This document shows, in pieces, positions 56,604 through 64,000 of a stretch of 64,000 nt of DNA. Position 1 is the stretch's first letter. Every line of letters starts with the position of its first letter. The translations under genes and the position numbers were made by a program. Below the pieces are notes generated by a model, which made no database searches, was not told the DNA's origin, and saw only the letters and a list, made by a program, of their open reading frames with translations. The stretch comes from JBDTSW01 sp963797835 (lineage in GTDB: Bacteria > Actinomycetota > Thermoleophilia > Solirubrobacterales > 70-9): positions 310,001 through 374,000 of the forward strand of contig CAWCRN010000024.1 in the NCBI GenBank assembly GCA_963797835.1. Direction: 5' to 3'.

Positions 56604-57644
56604 ATGCAGGCGGTCGTTCTCGCCGGGGGAGAGGGGACCCGCCTTCGTCCCCTCACCCTGACCCGGCCGAAGCCCGCGCTGCGGCTGGTGGACAGGCCGT
56701 TCATCCGGTTCATGGTCGATTGGCTGCAGCGCCACGGCGTGACCGAGGTCGTGATGGCCTGCGGCCTCCGCGCCGAGCTGCTGCGCGACGCCCTGGGCGA
56801 CGGTGGCGACGGCGGCCCCTCGATCCGCTATGTCTCCGAGCCAGAGCCCCTGGGGACCGCGGGGCCGCTCCACCTGGTCGCGGCTGAGGCCGGGCTCCAC
56901 GACACGTTCCTGATGCTGAACGGGGACGTGCTCACCGACCTTGACCTCACGTCGCTCATCAACGCGCACGAGCGGACCGGCGCGGTGGCGACGCTGGCCC
57001 TTTACCCGGTCGACGACCCAAGCTCCTATGGCCTGGTCCTGACCGACGCGGACGGCGCCGTCACCGAGTTTCTCGAGAAGCCCGAGCCCGGCGCGATCAC
57101 AACCGACGAGATCAGCGCCGGCGCCTACGTGCTCGACTCGAGCGTGCTCGACCTGGTCCCTACGGAGCGCGCGGTCTCGATCGAGCGGGAGGTCTTTCCG
57201 CGCCTGGTCGGCGCCGGCCTATACGGTCACCGCCTCGAGGGCTACTGGATGGACATCGGCACACCCGAGCGCTACCTGCAGGCGAGCTGGGACATCCTCG
57301 AGCGTCGCGTCGAGACCGATGTCCAGGCGACCGACGAGCGTGCCCTCCTGATCGAGGAGGGGGCTGAGATCGCATCCGGAGCGACGATCGGCCCCCGTGC
57401 GGTGATCGGGGCGGGCTCGCGGATCTTGGACGGCGCGGCGGTGCGCCAGTCGGTGGTGGACTCGGGCTGCTCGCTCGGCGAGGGCGCCGTGGTCGAAGGG
57501 GCGATCCTCGCTCCGGGCGTCGACGTCGGCGCCGGAGCGGCGGTCGAGGCCGGGGCCGTGATCGGCGAGGGCGCGAGCATCGCGGAGGGCTCGGTGGTGC
57601 CCGGCGACGCGCGGATCCCGCCCGGCGTGGAGGGCCTGTCGTGA
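56604..57644 (+). CDS. Sugar-1-phosphate nucleotidyltransferase (mannose-1-P guanylyltransferase-like)
   Basis: 346 residues. N-terminal pyrophosphorylase domain: AVVLAGGEGTRLRPLTLTRPKPAL, then FLMLNGDVLTD (Mg-binding Asp) and TEFLEKPEPG. The C-terminal domain is a left-handed beta helix of hexapeptide repeats (EIASGATIGPRAVIGAGSRIL and on) starting near 245. With an SIS-type phosphomannose/phosphoglucose isomerase next to it, GDP-mannose synthesis is the best guess; UDP- or dTDP-glucose is possible. The stop overlaps the next GTG. Confidence 0.87.
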   Translation: MQAVVLAGGEGTRLRPLTLTRPKPALRLVDRPFIRFMVDWLQRHGVTEVVMACGLRAELLRDALGDGGDGGPSIRYVSEPEPLGTAGPLHLVAAEAGLHDTFLMLNGDVLTDLDLTSLINAHERTGAVATLALYPVDDPSSYGLVLTDADGAVTEFLEKPEPGAITTDEISAGAYVLDSSVLDLVPTERAVSIEREVFPRLVGAGLYGHRLEGYWMDIGTPERYLQASWDILERRVETDVQATDERALLIEEGAEIASGATIGPRAVIGAGSRILDGAAVRQSVVDSGCSLGEGAVVEGAILAPGVDVGAGAAVEAGAVIGEGASIAEGSVVPGDARIPPGVEGLS

Positions 57645-58667
57645 GCGACGCGCTCGCCGCAATCCGCGAGATAGACGGCGCGGACCAGCTCGACGACGTG
57701 CTCGGCCTGCCCGACCAGCTCGGCGACGCGCTGTGGCGGGTCGAGACGGCTGCGATCGAGCCGTTCGAGGCGACCGGCCTCGTGGTCTGCGGGATGGGCG
57801 GCTCGGGGATCGGCGGCAGCCTGGCGGCAGCCGCGCTCGGGGACCGGCTTTCCCGGCCGATCCTGGTCGTGCGCGACTACGAGCTCCCGTCGTGGACGCC
57901 GGCCGACCATGCCGTGCTCTGCATCAGCTACTCCGGGAACACCGAGGAGACGCTGGCCTGCTTCGAGGCGGCCGAGGCGCTGGGCGCGCAGCGCGTGGCG
58001 GCCACGACGGGCGGGGCGCTTGCCGAAGCCGCTCGCGCCGCCGACGTGCCCGTGATCGGCATCCCGTCCGGGCTTCAGCCGCGGGCCGCCGTGGGCTACA
58101 TGTTCGCGATCGCCGCCGAGGTGGCCGCGAAGATCCAGGCGGCGGAGCCGATCCGTACCGAGATCGATGCGGCCGCGGCGTGGCTGGCCGAGCAGGTCGA
58201 GCCGCTCGTCGCGCGCTCGGCCGAGGTCGCGGAGGCCCTGGCGGGCACCATCCCCGTCGTCTACGGGTGCGACCTGACTGTTCCGGTCGCCTACCGCTGG
58301 AAGACCCAGATCAACGAGAACGCCAAGCAGCCGGCGTTCACCCACGAGCTGCCTGAGCTCGACCACAACGAGATCGTCGGCTGGGACGGAGGGCGGCGGC
58401 GCCGGGACCCTCTCCGCGGTGTTCCTCGAGGACTGCGACCAGCATCCCCGCGAACGCCAGCGTGCCGAACTGACGGCGCAGCTGATCGAGCCCGGGGCCA
58501 ACGGCGTGCTCCGCATCGAGACCGAGGGCCACACGAGAACGGCGCGCATGCTGTGGGCGGTGATGCTCGGCGACCTCGTCTCGCTCCACATGGCCGCCGC
58601 CCGCGGCGTCGACCCCTCGCCCGTGGCCGTGATCGAGCGGCTCAAGGACGAGCTGGGACGCCCGTAG
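57641..58667 (+). CDS. Bifunctional phosphoglucose/phosphomannose isomerase, SIS type (apparent frameshift near 58393)
   Basis: About 341 residues after repair. The SIS domain has VVCGMGGSGIGGSLAAA and LCISYSGNTEETLACFEAAEALG; the second half has RWKTQINENAKQPAFTHELPELDHNEIVGW, by parts, with the catalytic Glu and His. The break in GGAGGGCGGC is repaired by removing one base, giving GAGTLSAVFLEDC. The GTG start overlaps the previous gene. It interconverts fructose-6-P with glucose-6-P and mannose-6-P, feeding the neighbouring nucleotidyltransferase. Confidence 0.88.
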
Positions 58668-58714
58668 GCCGCGCCGCATTTGGAAATCCGCGCAGGAGGC
58701 GTTAGGGTCGGCAC

Positions 58715-60116
58715 GTGGGCGCAGTAGAGAGCGCGACCATGGACGGGCTGCGGTCCGCCATCAGGGGTGAGGTGATCGCTCCGGAGGACTCGTCGTACGA
58801 CGAGGCCCGCTGCGTGTGGAACGGCATGATCGACCGCCGTCCCGCCCTCATCGTCTCGTGCAGCTCCACCGACGACGTGGCCGCGGCCGTCAACTTCGGC
58901 CGGGACAACGGCCTGGTCATCTCGGTGCGCGGCGGGGCGCACTCGACCCCGGGCTACAGCACCTGCGACGACGGGATCGTGATCGACCTCCAATCGATGA
59001 ACGGCGTCGAGGTCGACCCCGAGGCACAGACGGCTCGCGTGCAGGGAGGCGCTCGCTGGGCCGACCTCGACGGCGCCACGCAGGAGCACGGGCTCGCGGT
59101 CACCGGCGGGCGGGTGTCGGACACCGGTGTGGGCGGGCTCTCGCTCGGAAGCGGGAGCGGCTGGCTGGAGCGGATGTACGGGGTCACCTGCGAGAGCCTC
59201 GTCTCGGCCGAGGTGGTGGTCGCCGACGGGCAGCGTCGTGCGAGCCAGCCCGGACGAGAACGCCGACCTGTTCTGGGGGTTGCGCGGGGGCGGCGGGAAC
59301 TTCGGCGTCGTGACCGAGTTCGAGTTCCGCCTGCATCCGGTCGGCCCGATCGTCACCGGTGGGATGCTCCTCTACCCCCGCGCGCAGGCTCCCGAGCTGA
59401 TCCGCACCTACCGCGACTTCATGGCCAAGGCCCCGGACCAGGTGTGCGGGGGACTCGCGCTGATCACGGCGCCGCCCGAGGAGTTCGTTCCCGAGGAGCT
59501 GCGAGGGCAGCCGGCGACGGGCATCGTGTACGCGTACATCGGTCCCACAGACGAGGGCGAGGACGCTCTGCGGCCGCTGCGCGAGGCCACCTCTCCGGTC
59601 GTCGACCTCGTGCAGCCGATGCCATACGCGGCGCTGCAGCAGATGCTGGATGCCGGCAACCCGCACGGGATTCGCGAGTACTTCAAGGTCGACTGGCTTC
59701 GCGAGCTGCCGGATGAGGCGATCGAGGTCATCCTCGAGCACGCCGAGGGGCTTCCGGCCCCGTTCGCCCAGATCATCCTCGCCCCGATGGGAGGGGCCGT
59801 GAGCCGCACGGACAACAGCGCCCTGGCCCTGACGGTCCCCGACGTGCCGTGGGCCTACTTCTGCCTGACGATGTGGATGGATCCGAGCGAGGACGATCAG
59901 AACGTCGCGTGGACGCGAGGGTTCGCCGAGGCGATGCGCCCGTTCGGCATCGGTAGGGAAGCCTTCCCGAACTTCATCCCGCCCGGCGAGGACAGCTCAC
60001 ATGTCCGTAACTCCTACGGCGACGACAAGTACCCGCGGCTGGTCGAGATCAAGGACAGGTGGGACCCCGACAACATCTTCCGGCTGAACCAGAACATCGC
60101 CCCGAACGGGTCGTAG
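58715..60116 (+). CDS. FAD-linked berberine-bridge-type oxidase (apparent frameshift near 59237)
   Basis: About 466 residues after repair. FAD-binding domain: LVISVRGGAHSTPGYSTCDDGIVIDL with the His for covalent FAD, GGARWADLDGATQEHGLAV, and ERMYGVTCESLVSAEVVVADG with the Cys for a second covalent link. The C-terminal BBE motif is the end segment NSYGDDKYPRLVEIKDRWDPDNIFRLNQNI, by parts. The break in GACGGGCAGC is repaired by removing one base (GSVVRASPDENADLFWG). Oxidises a sugar or phenolic substrate with oxygen. GTG 58715 or ATG 58739 may be the start. Confidence 0.87.
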
Positions 60117-60154
60117 CCCCCGGCCGCGGCTCTCGGCCGTCCCGAGGACCGGGC

Positions 60155-60195
60155 GTTGTCGGAAAAGGCCCACGTCGTGGAACAAACCCGACAAC
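60155..60195. terminator. Nested palindrome between convergent genes
   Basis: An outer stem GTTGTCGG (60155-60162) with CCGACAAC (60188-60195) encloses CCACG-T-CGTGG (60170-60180), with A-rich patches AAAA and ACAAA between. It lies between the stops of the BBE oxidase (60116) and the Ser-repeat gene (60216), so it probably ends both transcripts. Confidence 0.55.
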
Positions 60196-60215
60196 GGTTG
60201 GGCGCGGGAGCCCGC

Positions 60216-60539
60216 TCAGCCGCGGGCGCGCCGGCCGGCCAGCGCGATCGCCAGGCCGGTCAGGACCAGCAGCACGCCCGCCGCGCGGAGCGCCTCCTCC
60301 GGCGCCTCCTCGCCGAGGATCGCTCCTGACTGGCCGGCCGACATCACCGAGGCGAAGGACGCCGCCGAGAGCGCCGAGCCGAAGGATGCCGCCGAGCCGA
60401 CCGAGAACGCGGAGGCGGCCGATCCGATCGAGCCGATCGAGAGCGCCGAGCCGTAGGAGCCGATCGAGAGGAACGAGCCCTTGGACGCGATCGAGAGCAC
60501 GGAGTCCTGGGACCAGAGCGAGAGCTGGGAGTCGGACAC
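60216..60539 (-). CDS. Ser-rich nonapeptide-repeat protein with C-terminal membrane helix
   Basis: 107 residues from a GTG start. Residues about 3-70 are built of a degenerate nine-residue unit of the form SI(G/A)SxGSxL (SIASKGSFL, SIGSYGSAL, SIGSIGSAA, then decayed units such as SFGSALSAA). Ser and Gly plus small hydrophobics make up nearly the whole region, which suggests a short beta-solenoid or stacked strands. An acidic spacer (EEAPEEAL) and one membrane helix (AAGVLLVLTGLAIALAG) with RRARG end it. No known function. It is divergent from the ABC transporter genes (about 38 bp). Confidence 0.65.
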   Translation of the reverse strand: MSDSQLSLWSQDSVLSIASKGSFLSIGSYGSALSIGSIGSAASAFSVGSAASFGSALSAASFASVMSAGQSGAILGEEAPEEALRAAGVLLVLTGLAIALAGRRARG

Positions 60540-60577
60540 GGGCGCGATCTTAAGGCGCGCGGGCCGACCTCGTCAGA

Positions 60578-61363
60578 ATGCCCGGGATGGCGGGAACCAC
60601 CGAAACGGCGACCTCCGCGGAGCCAGCGCTCTACGCGCGCGGCCTGACCAAGGTCTTCGGCGAGGGCGAGACCGCGGTGCGGGCGCTGGACGGCGTCTCG
60701 TTCGAGGTCGCGACCGGCGAGATGGTCGCGATCATGGGCCCCTCGGGCTCGGGCAAGTCGACGATGCTCCACCTGCTCGGTGCCCTCGAGACGCCCACCG
60801 AGGGCGAGATCTCGCTGGCGGGTGAGCGCTACGACGGCCTCTCCGACAACGACCTCACGCGCCTCCGGCGCGACCGGATCGGCTTCGTCTTCCAGTTCTT
60901 CAACCTGCTCCCGGCGCTGACCGCCCACGAGAACGTGCTGCTGCCGGCCCTGATCGCCGGGCGCCGCGACGACGCCGTGCGCGAGCGCGCCGGCGAGCTT
61001 CTCGAGCGCGTGGGCCTGAGCCATCGCACCACCCACCTGCCGTCCGAGCTGTCGGGCGGCGAGCAGCAGCGCGTCTCGATCGCGCGGGCCCTCCTCACCG
61101 AGCCGGAGCTCGTGCTGGCGGACGAGCCCACCGGCAACCTCGACTCGCGTTCGAGCGAGCAGATCCTCGACCTGTTGCGCGACGTGAACCGCGCCGAGCG
61201 CCAGACCCTCGTGATCGTGACCCACGACGCGGGCGCCGCGGCGATCGCCGAGCGGGTCGTGTTCCTGCGCGACGGCAGGGTGGCGGACGAGATCGCCGGC
61301 GGCGACCGCCAGACCGTGTCCGAGGCGTTCGTCGCGCTCAGCGCCACGCCTGCCGAGGTCTGA
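60578..61363 (+). CDS. ABC transporter ATP-binding protein, MacB/LolD type
   Basis: 261 residues. Walker A GPSGSGKST, Q-loop FQFFNLLPALTA, signature LSGGEQQR, Walker B VLADEPTGNLDSR and the H-loop VTHD are all present. The MacB/LolD/FtsE subfamily drives mechanotransmission rather than classical transport. ATG 60578 gives MPGMAGTTETATS; ATG 60587 is possible. It pairs with the FtsX-type permease that starts 5 bp later. Confidence 0.93.
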   Translation: MPGMAGTTETATSAEPALYARGLTKVFGEGETAVRALDGVSFEVATGEMVAIMGPSGSGKSTMLHLLGALETPTEGEISLAGERYDGLSDNDLTRLRRDRIGFVFQFFNLLPALTAHENVLLPALIAGRRDDAVRERAGELLERVGLSHRTTHLPSELSGGEQQRVSIARALLTEPELVLADEPTGNLDSRSSEQILDLLRDVNRAERQTLVIVTHDAGAAAIAERVVFLRDGRVADEIAGGDRQTVSEAFVALSATPAEV

Positions 61364-61368
61364 GCGCA

Positions 61369-63936
61369 GTGCGCTCGTTCTCCGGGCTCGCCCTGCGCCG
61401 CGTGCGCGCGCGCCGCGCCCGGGCACTGCTGACCGCCGCCGGCATCGTCCTCGGGGTCGCGATGATCCTCGGCGTCCTGCTCCTGGCGGCGACGATCAAC
61501 CGGACCTTCACCGACCTCTTCGACTCGGTCTACGGGAAGACGGACCTGGTCGTGTCCGGCGACGGCGATGACTCGCTGCGAGCCTCGACGCTCGACCGGG
61601 TGGCGCAGACGCCCGGGGTTGCCGACGCCGCCGGCAACGTGCTCGGCGTGTTCACGCTGATCGAGGAAGGCGGGGTAGCAGCGCCGGATGCCGAGAAGCA
61701 GCTGAACGTCGCAGGTCAGGCCCCGGAGGCCGAGGATCTGACCGACTCGCAGACGGTCGCCGGGCGCCGGCCCAGGCGCGGCCTCGAGATCGCCCTCCAG
61801 GAGAGCTGGGCCGAGGCCCAGGACGTGAAGGTGGGGGACCGGATCCGGCTCGCCACCCCCGAGGGCGCGAAGACCTTCGACGTCGTGGGCCTGTTCCAGT
61901 TCTCGACCGGCCTCGACTTCGGCGGCGAGGGCTTCGCTGCGATGCCGCTCGGCGAGGCGCGCGAGGTCATGGACAAGCGCGGGCGCCTCGACGAGATCAA
62001 CGTGGTCGTCGACGGCGGGCAGGCCGAGATCGAGGCGACGCGGAGGGAGCTGCGCGATCGGCTTCCGAGCGGCGTCGTGGTCGACACGCCGCAGGAGAAG
62101 AGTGACGATGTCGAGTCCCAGCTTCAGGCGTTCAACGCGATCCTCTACTTCTTCGCCGCCATGGCCCTCTTCGTCGGGGGGTTCCTGATCTTCAACTCGT
62201 TCAACATGAGCGTGTTCCAGCGCACCCGCGAGATCGGGATGCTGCGCACGCTCGGCGCCTCCCGGGGCAAGATCGCCGCGTCCGTCTTGACGGAGGCGGT
62301 GGTGCTGGGCGTGATCGGGGCGGTCGTCGGTCTCGCGCTCGGCGTTGGCCTTGCGCTGGTGCTCATCGAGCTGATGCGCTCGCTCGACTTCCCGGTGGGC
62401 GACCTCGTGGTGACGCCGCTGGCGCCGATCGCCGCGGTCGTGACGGGCCTCGTGACGGCGGTCGCGGGAGCCTTCTATCCCGCCCGCAGGGCGGGGCGGA
62501 CCTCGCCGATCCGGGCCGTGCTGGGGACCGAGGGCCTGCGGGCCCGGCTCCGCGCGCGCCGGGCGGTGATCGGGCTCGTACTGAGCGGCGTCGGCCTGGC
62601 GGGCGCCTTCTGGCTGGGCGCTGCCGACGAGACGACACCCGTCGTGGCCGCGGCCGGGATGGCCGGCACGATCGCGATCTTCTTCGGGATCGCCCTGCTC
62701 GCGCCGTTCGTGATCCGCCCGCTGGTGCGGGTGCTGTCGCTCCCGCTGCGGCTCCTGTTCCCTGTCGAGGGGCGGCTGGCCGCCGACGCGGCCCGCTCGG
62801 ACCCGGGCCGAACGGCCGCTACCGCAACGGCCCTGATGATCGGGCTGGCGCTGGTCGTCGGCGTGAACAGCCTCGGCTCGAGCTTCCTCAAGACCATCTC
62901 CGACGAGTTCGACCGCAGCTTCGCCCGCGACCTGACCGTCCAGCCAACCGGGTTTTCGCCCGGCCAGGGACCGCAGCAGACCATCGCCCGCGGGCTGCGT
63001 GACCGCCTCGCCAGGATCCCGGAGGCCGCGGTGGTGGCGCGCGAGCGCTTCGTCTTCACCCCCGACCTTCCCGGCCCCAAGGGCAAGACATCAGCGGACG
63101 GCCTCCTGGTCGGGTTCGAGCCGCTGCGCTACGAGAAGGTCGATACGACCGACGTGGAGGGGGCGCCTCGCGAGGAGGTATTCCGGCGAATGACCGAGGG
63201 GGAGGTCACGGTCGGCAAGGCCTACGCGGAGGAGAAGAACCTCGCGGTGGGAGACACGCTCAGGCTCGAGGGTCCGTCGGGGAGCCGCCGGGCACGGATA
63301 GCCGGGATCGTGGAGACCGTGGTCTTCGGCGGGCAGACCGTCGGCATGTCGCTGGACGTGATGGAGGACGTCTACGGGGTGAGCGGGGACTCGGAGCTGG
63401 CGCTGAAGGCGACCTCGGAGGCGACACGCCCGATCCTCCGCGAGGAGGTCGAGCGGATCATCTCCAAGGACTACCCCAACCTCTCTGTGCTCTCGAACGA
63501 GGAGCTCAAGGCCGACGTCGAGGCCCAGGTGAACGAGCAGTTCGGGATCTTCTACGCGATCGTCGGCGTCGCGATCTTCGCCAGCCTCTTCGGGATCATC
63601 AACACCCTGACGATGTCGGTGATCGAGCGCACCCGCGAGATCGGGGTGCTGCGCGCGCTGGGCGCCTCGCGCTGGCAGGTGCGCCGCTCGATCGCCGACG
63701 AGAGCCTGGTGATCGGGCTGATCGGGGCCCTGCTCGGGATCGCCGTCGGCGCAGGCTTGGGTGCCGCCCTGCTCCAGGGCCTCGCGGCCGGGGTGCCGGG
63801 GGTCGTCTACCGACCGCCGGTTGCGACCATGGTCTGGGTCGCGGTCGCGGGCCTGGTGCTGGGGCTGATCGCCGCGATCCTCCCCGCCCGCCGAGCGGCG
63901 CGCCTCGACGTGATCAGGGCGATCAGCTACGAGTGA
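61369..63936 (+). CDS. FtsX-like ABC permease, tandem-domain type
   Basis: 855 residues. Two repeated modules each have a MacB-type extracellular domain and an FtsX membrane domain. Helices: 1 near 20-40; 2-4 near 260-385 (ALFVGGFLIFNSFNMSVFQRTREIGMLRTLGASRGKI by parts); a middle pair near 400-455; and the second FtsX set near 725-845 (FGIINTLTMSVIERTREIGVLRALGASRWQV by parts). The RTREIGxLRxLGAS coupling motif appears twice. GTG start. Export of a lipid, peptide or drug, or control of a wall hydrolase, is possible. Confidence 0.92.
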   Translation: MRSFSGLALRRVRARRARALLTAAGIVLGVAMILGVLLLAATINRTFTDLFDSVYGKTDLVVSGDGDDSLRASTLDRVAQTPGVADAAGNVLGVFTLIEEGGVAAPDAEKQLNVAGQAPEAEDLTDSQTVAGRRPRRGLEIALQESWAEAQDVKVGDRIRLATPEGAKTFDVVGLFQFSTGLDFGGEGFAAMPLGEAREVMDKRGRLDEINVVVDGGQAEIEATRRELRDRLPSGVVVDTPQEKSDDVESQLQAFNAILYFFAAMALFVGGFLIFNSFNMSVFQRTREIGMLRTLGASRGKIAASVLTEAVVLGVIGAVVGLALGVGLALVLIELMRSLDFPVGDLVVTPLAPIAAVVTGLVTAVAGAFYPARRAGRTSPIRAVLGTEGLRARLRARRAVIGLVLSGVGLAGAFWLGAADETTPVVAAAGMAGTIAIFFGIALLAPFVIRPLVRVLSLPLRLLFPVEGRLAADAARSDPGRTAATATALMIGLALVVGVNSLGSSFLKTISDEFDRSFARDLTVQPTGFSPGQGPQQTIARGLRDRLARIPEAAVVARERFVFTPDLPGPKGKTSADGLLVGFEPLRYEKVDTTDVEGAPREEVFRRMTEGEVTVGKAYAEEKNLAVGDTLRLEGPSGSRRARIAGIVETVVFGGQTVGMSLDVMEDVYGVSGDSELALKATSEATRPILREEVERIISKDYPNLSVLSNEELKADVEAQVNEQFGIFYAIVGVAIFASLFGIINTLTMSVIERTREIGVLRALGASRWQVRRSIADESLVIGLIGALLGIAVGAGLGAALLQGLAAGVPGVVYRPPVATMVWVAVAGLVLGLIAAILPARRAARLDVIRAISYE

Positions 63937-64000
63937 GGCTCGTCCGAACGGTCGAGAAAGTAGAAGAACGCAACTGCCGCGGCAACCACGGCGGGCAGCA
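63927..64000 (-). CDS. Possible C-terminal end of a membrane protein, cut by window edge
   Basis: A minus-strand frame enters from the right edge with LPAVVAAAVAFFYFLDRSDEPHS and a stop at 63927-63929, overlapping the permease end. The hydrophobic run looks like a final membrane helix. Too short to identify, and it could be non-coding. Confidence 0.35.
   Translation of the reverse strand, partial: LPAVVAAAVAFFYFLDRSDEPHS

Overview
The window is about 64 kb of very GC-rich bacterial DNA with actinobacterial gene content. The run rpmE-prfA-prmC-sua5-(rpiB)-glyA-wecA-like-atpZ/atpI-atpBEFHAGDC is the classic actinobacterial neighbourhood. Split B12-dependent mutase subunits, GTG/TTG starts and many Ser/Asp-rich secreted proteins suggest the class Thermoleophilia (Solirubrobacterales-like). 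The class is an inference; no rRNA or tRNA gene was recognised.

Layout. 0-5 kb: LON-domain protein (partial), secreted metzincin-like protein, flavin amine oxidase, DipZ-like CcdA-thioredoxin fusion. 5.4-9.7 kb: two methyltransferases, the second heading a methyltransferase-GH57-GT4 trio like mycobacterial Rv3030-Rv3031-Rv3032 (polymethylated glucan synthesis). 9.8-19.7 kb: AI-2E transporter, hexapeptide acyltransferase, MeaB, acyl-CoA dehydrogenase, leucyl aminopeptidase, thiolase, HAD hydrolase, amidase, secreted protein. 19.8-22.3 kb: methylmalonyl-CoA mutase as separate catalytic and B12 subunits with a small membrane-protein gene between. 22.3-24.2 kb: two related secreted repeat proteins. 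24.4-28.6 kb: EtfB, EtfA, ETF-quinone oxidoreductase and a GNAT. Together with MeaB, mutase, thiolase and acyl-CoA dehydrogenase these give a fatty-acid/propionyl-CoA oxidation block with its electron exit. 28.5-31 kb: alpha/beta hydrolase and two SnoaL-like proteins, divergent from a TetR gene with two operators. 31-49.5 kb: the translation and ATP-synthase block, interrupted by accessory genes (secreted protein, AbiEi-DUF559, NTF2-like, shortened RpiB, barstar, TetR, R2lox, DUF354). 49.7-64 kb: small stress-type proteins, M20 peptidase, LytR-CpsA-Psr protein, sugar-nucleotide genes (UDP-glucose dehydrogenase, nucleotidyltransferase, PGI/PMI), a berberine-bridge oxidase, a Ser-repeat protein and an ABC/FtsX exporter.

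The sequence carries dozens of reading-frame breaks, mainly between 20.7 and 34.6 kb. Nearly all are one extra base. They can be repaired by assuming that two synonymous third-codon bases were both written out (for example CTC and CTG appearing as CTCG). This looks like strain variants concatenated in a consensus, not real gene decay. The affected genes are therefore described as intact genes with apparent frameshifts.

The most interesting biological signal is a two-hairpin intercistronic element of about 56 nt. It is present twice inside the atp operon, before atpE and before atpA, with identical stems and different loops.
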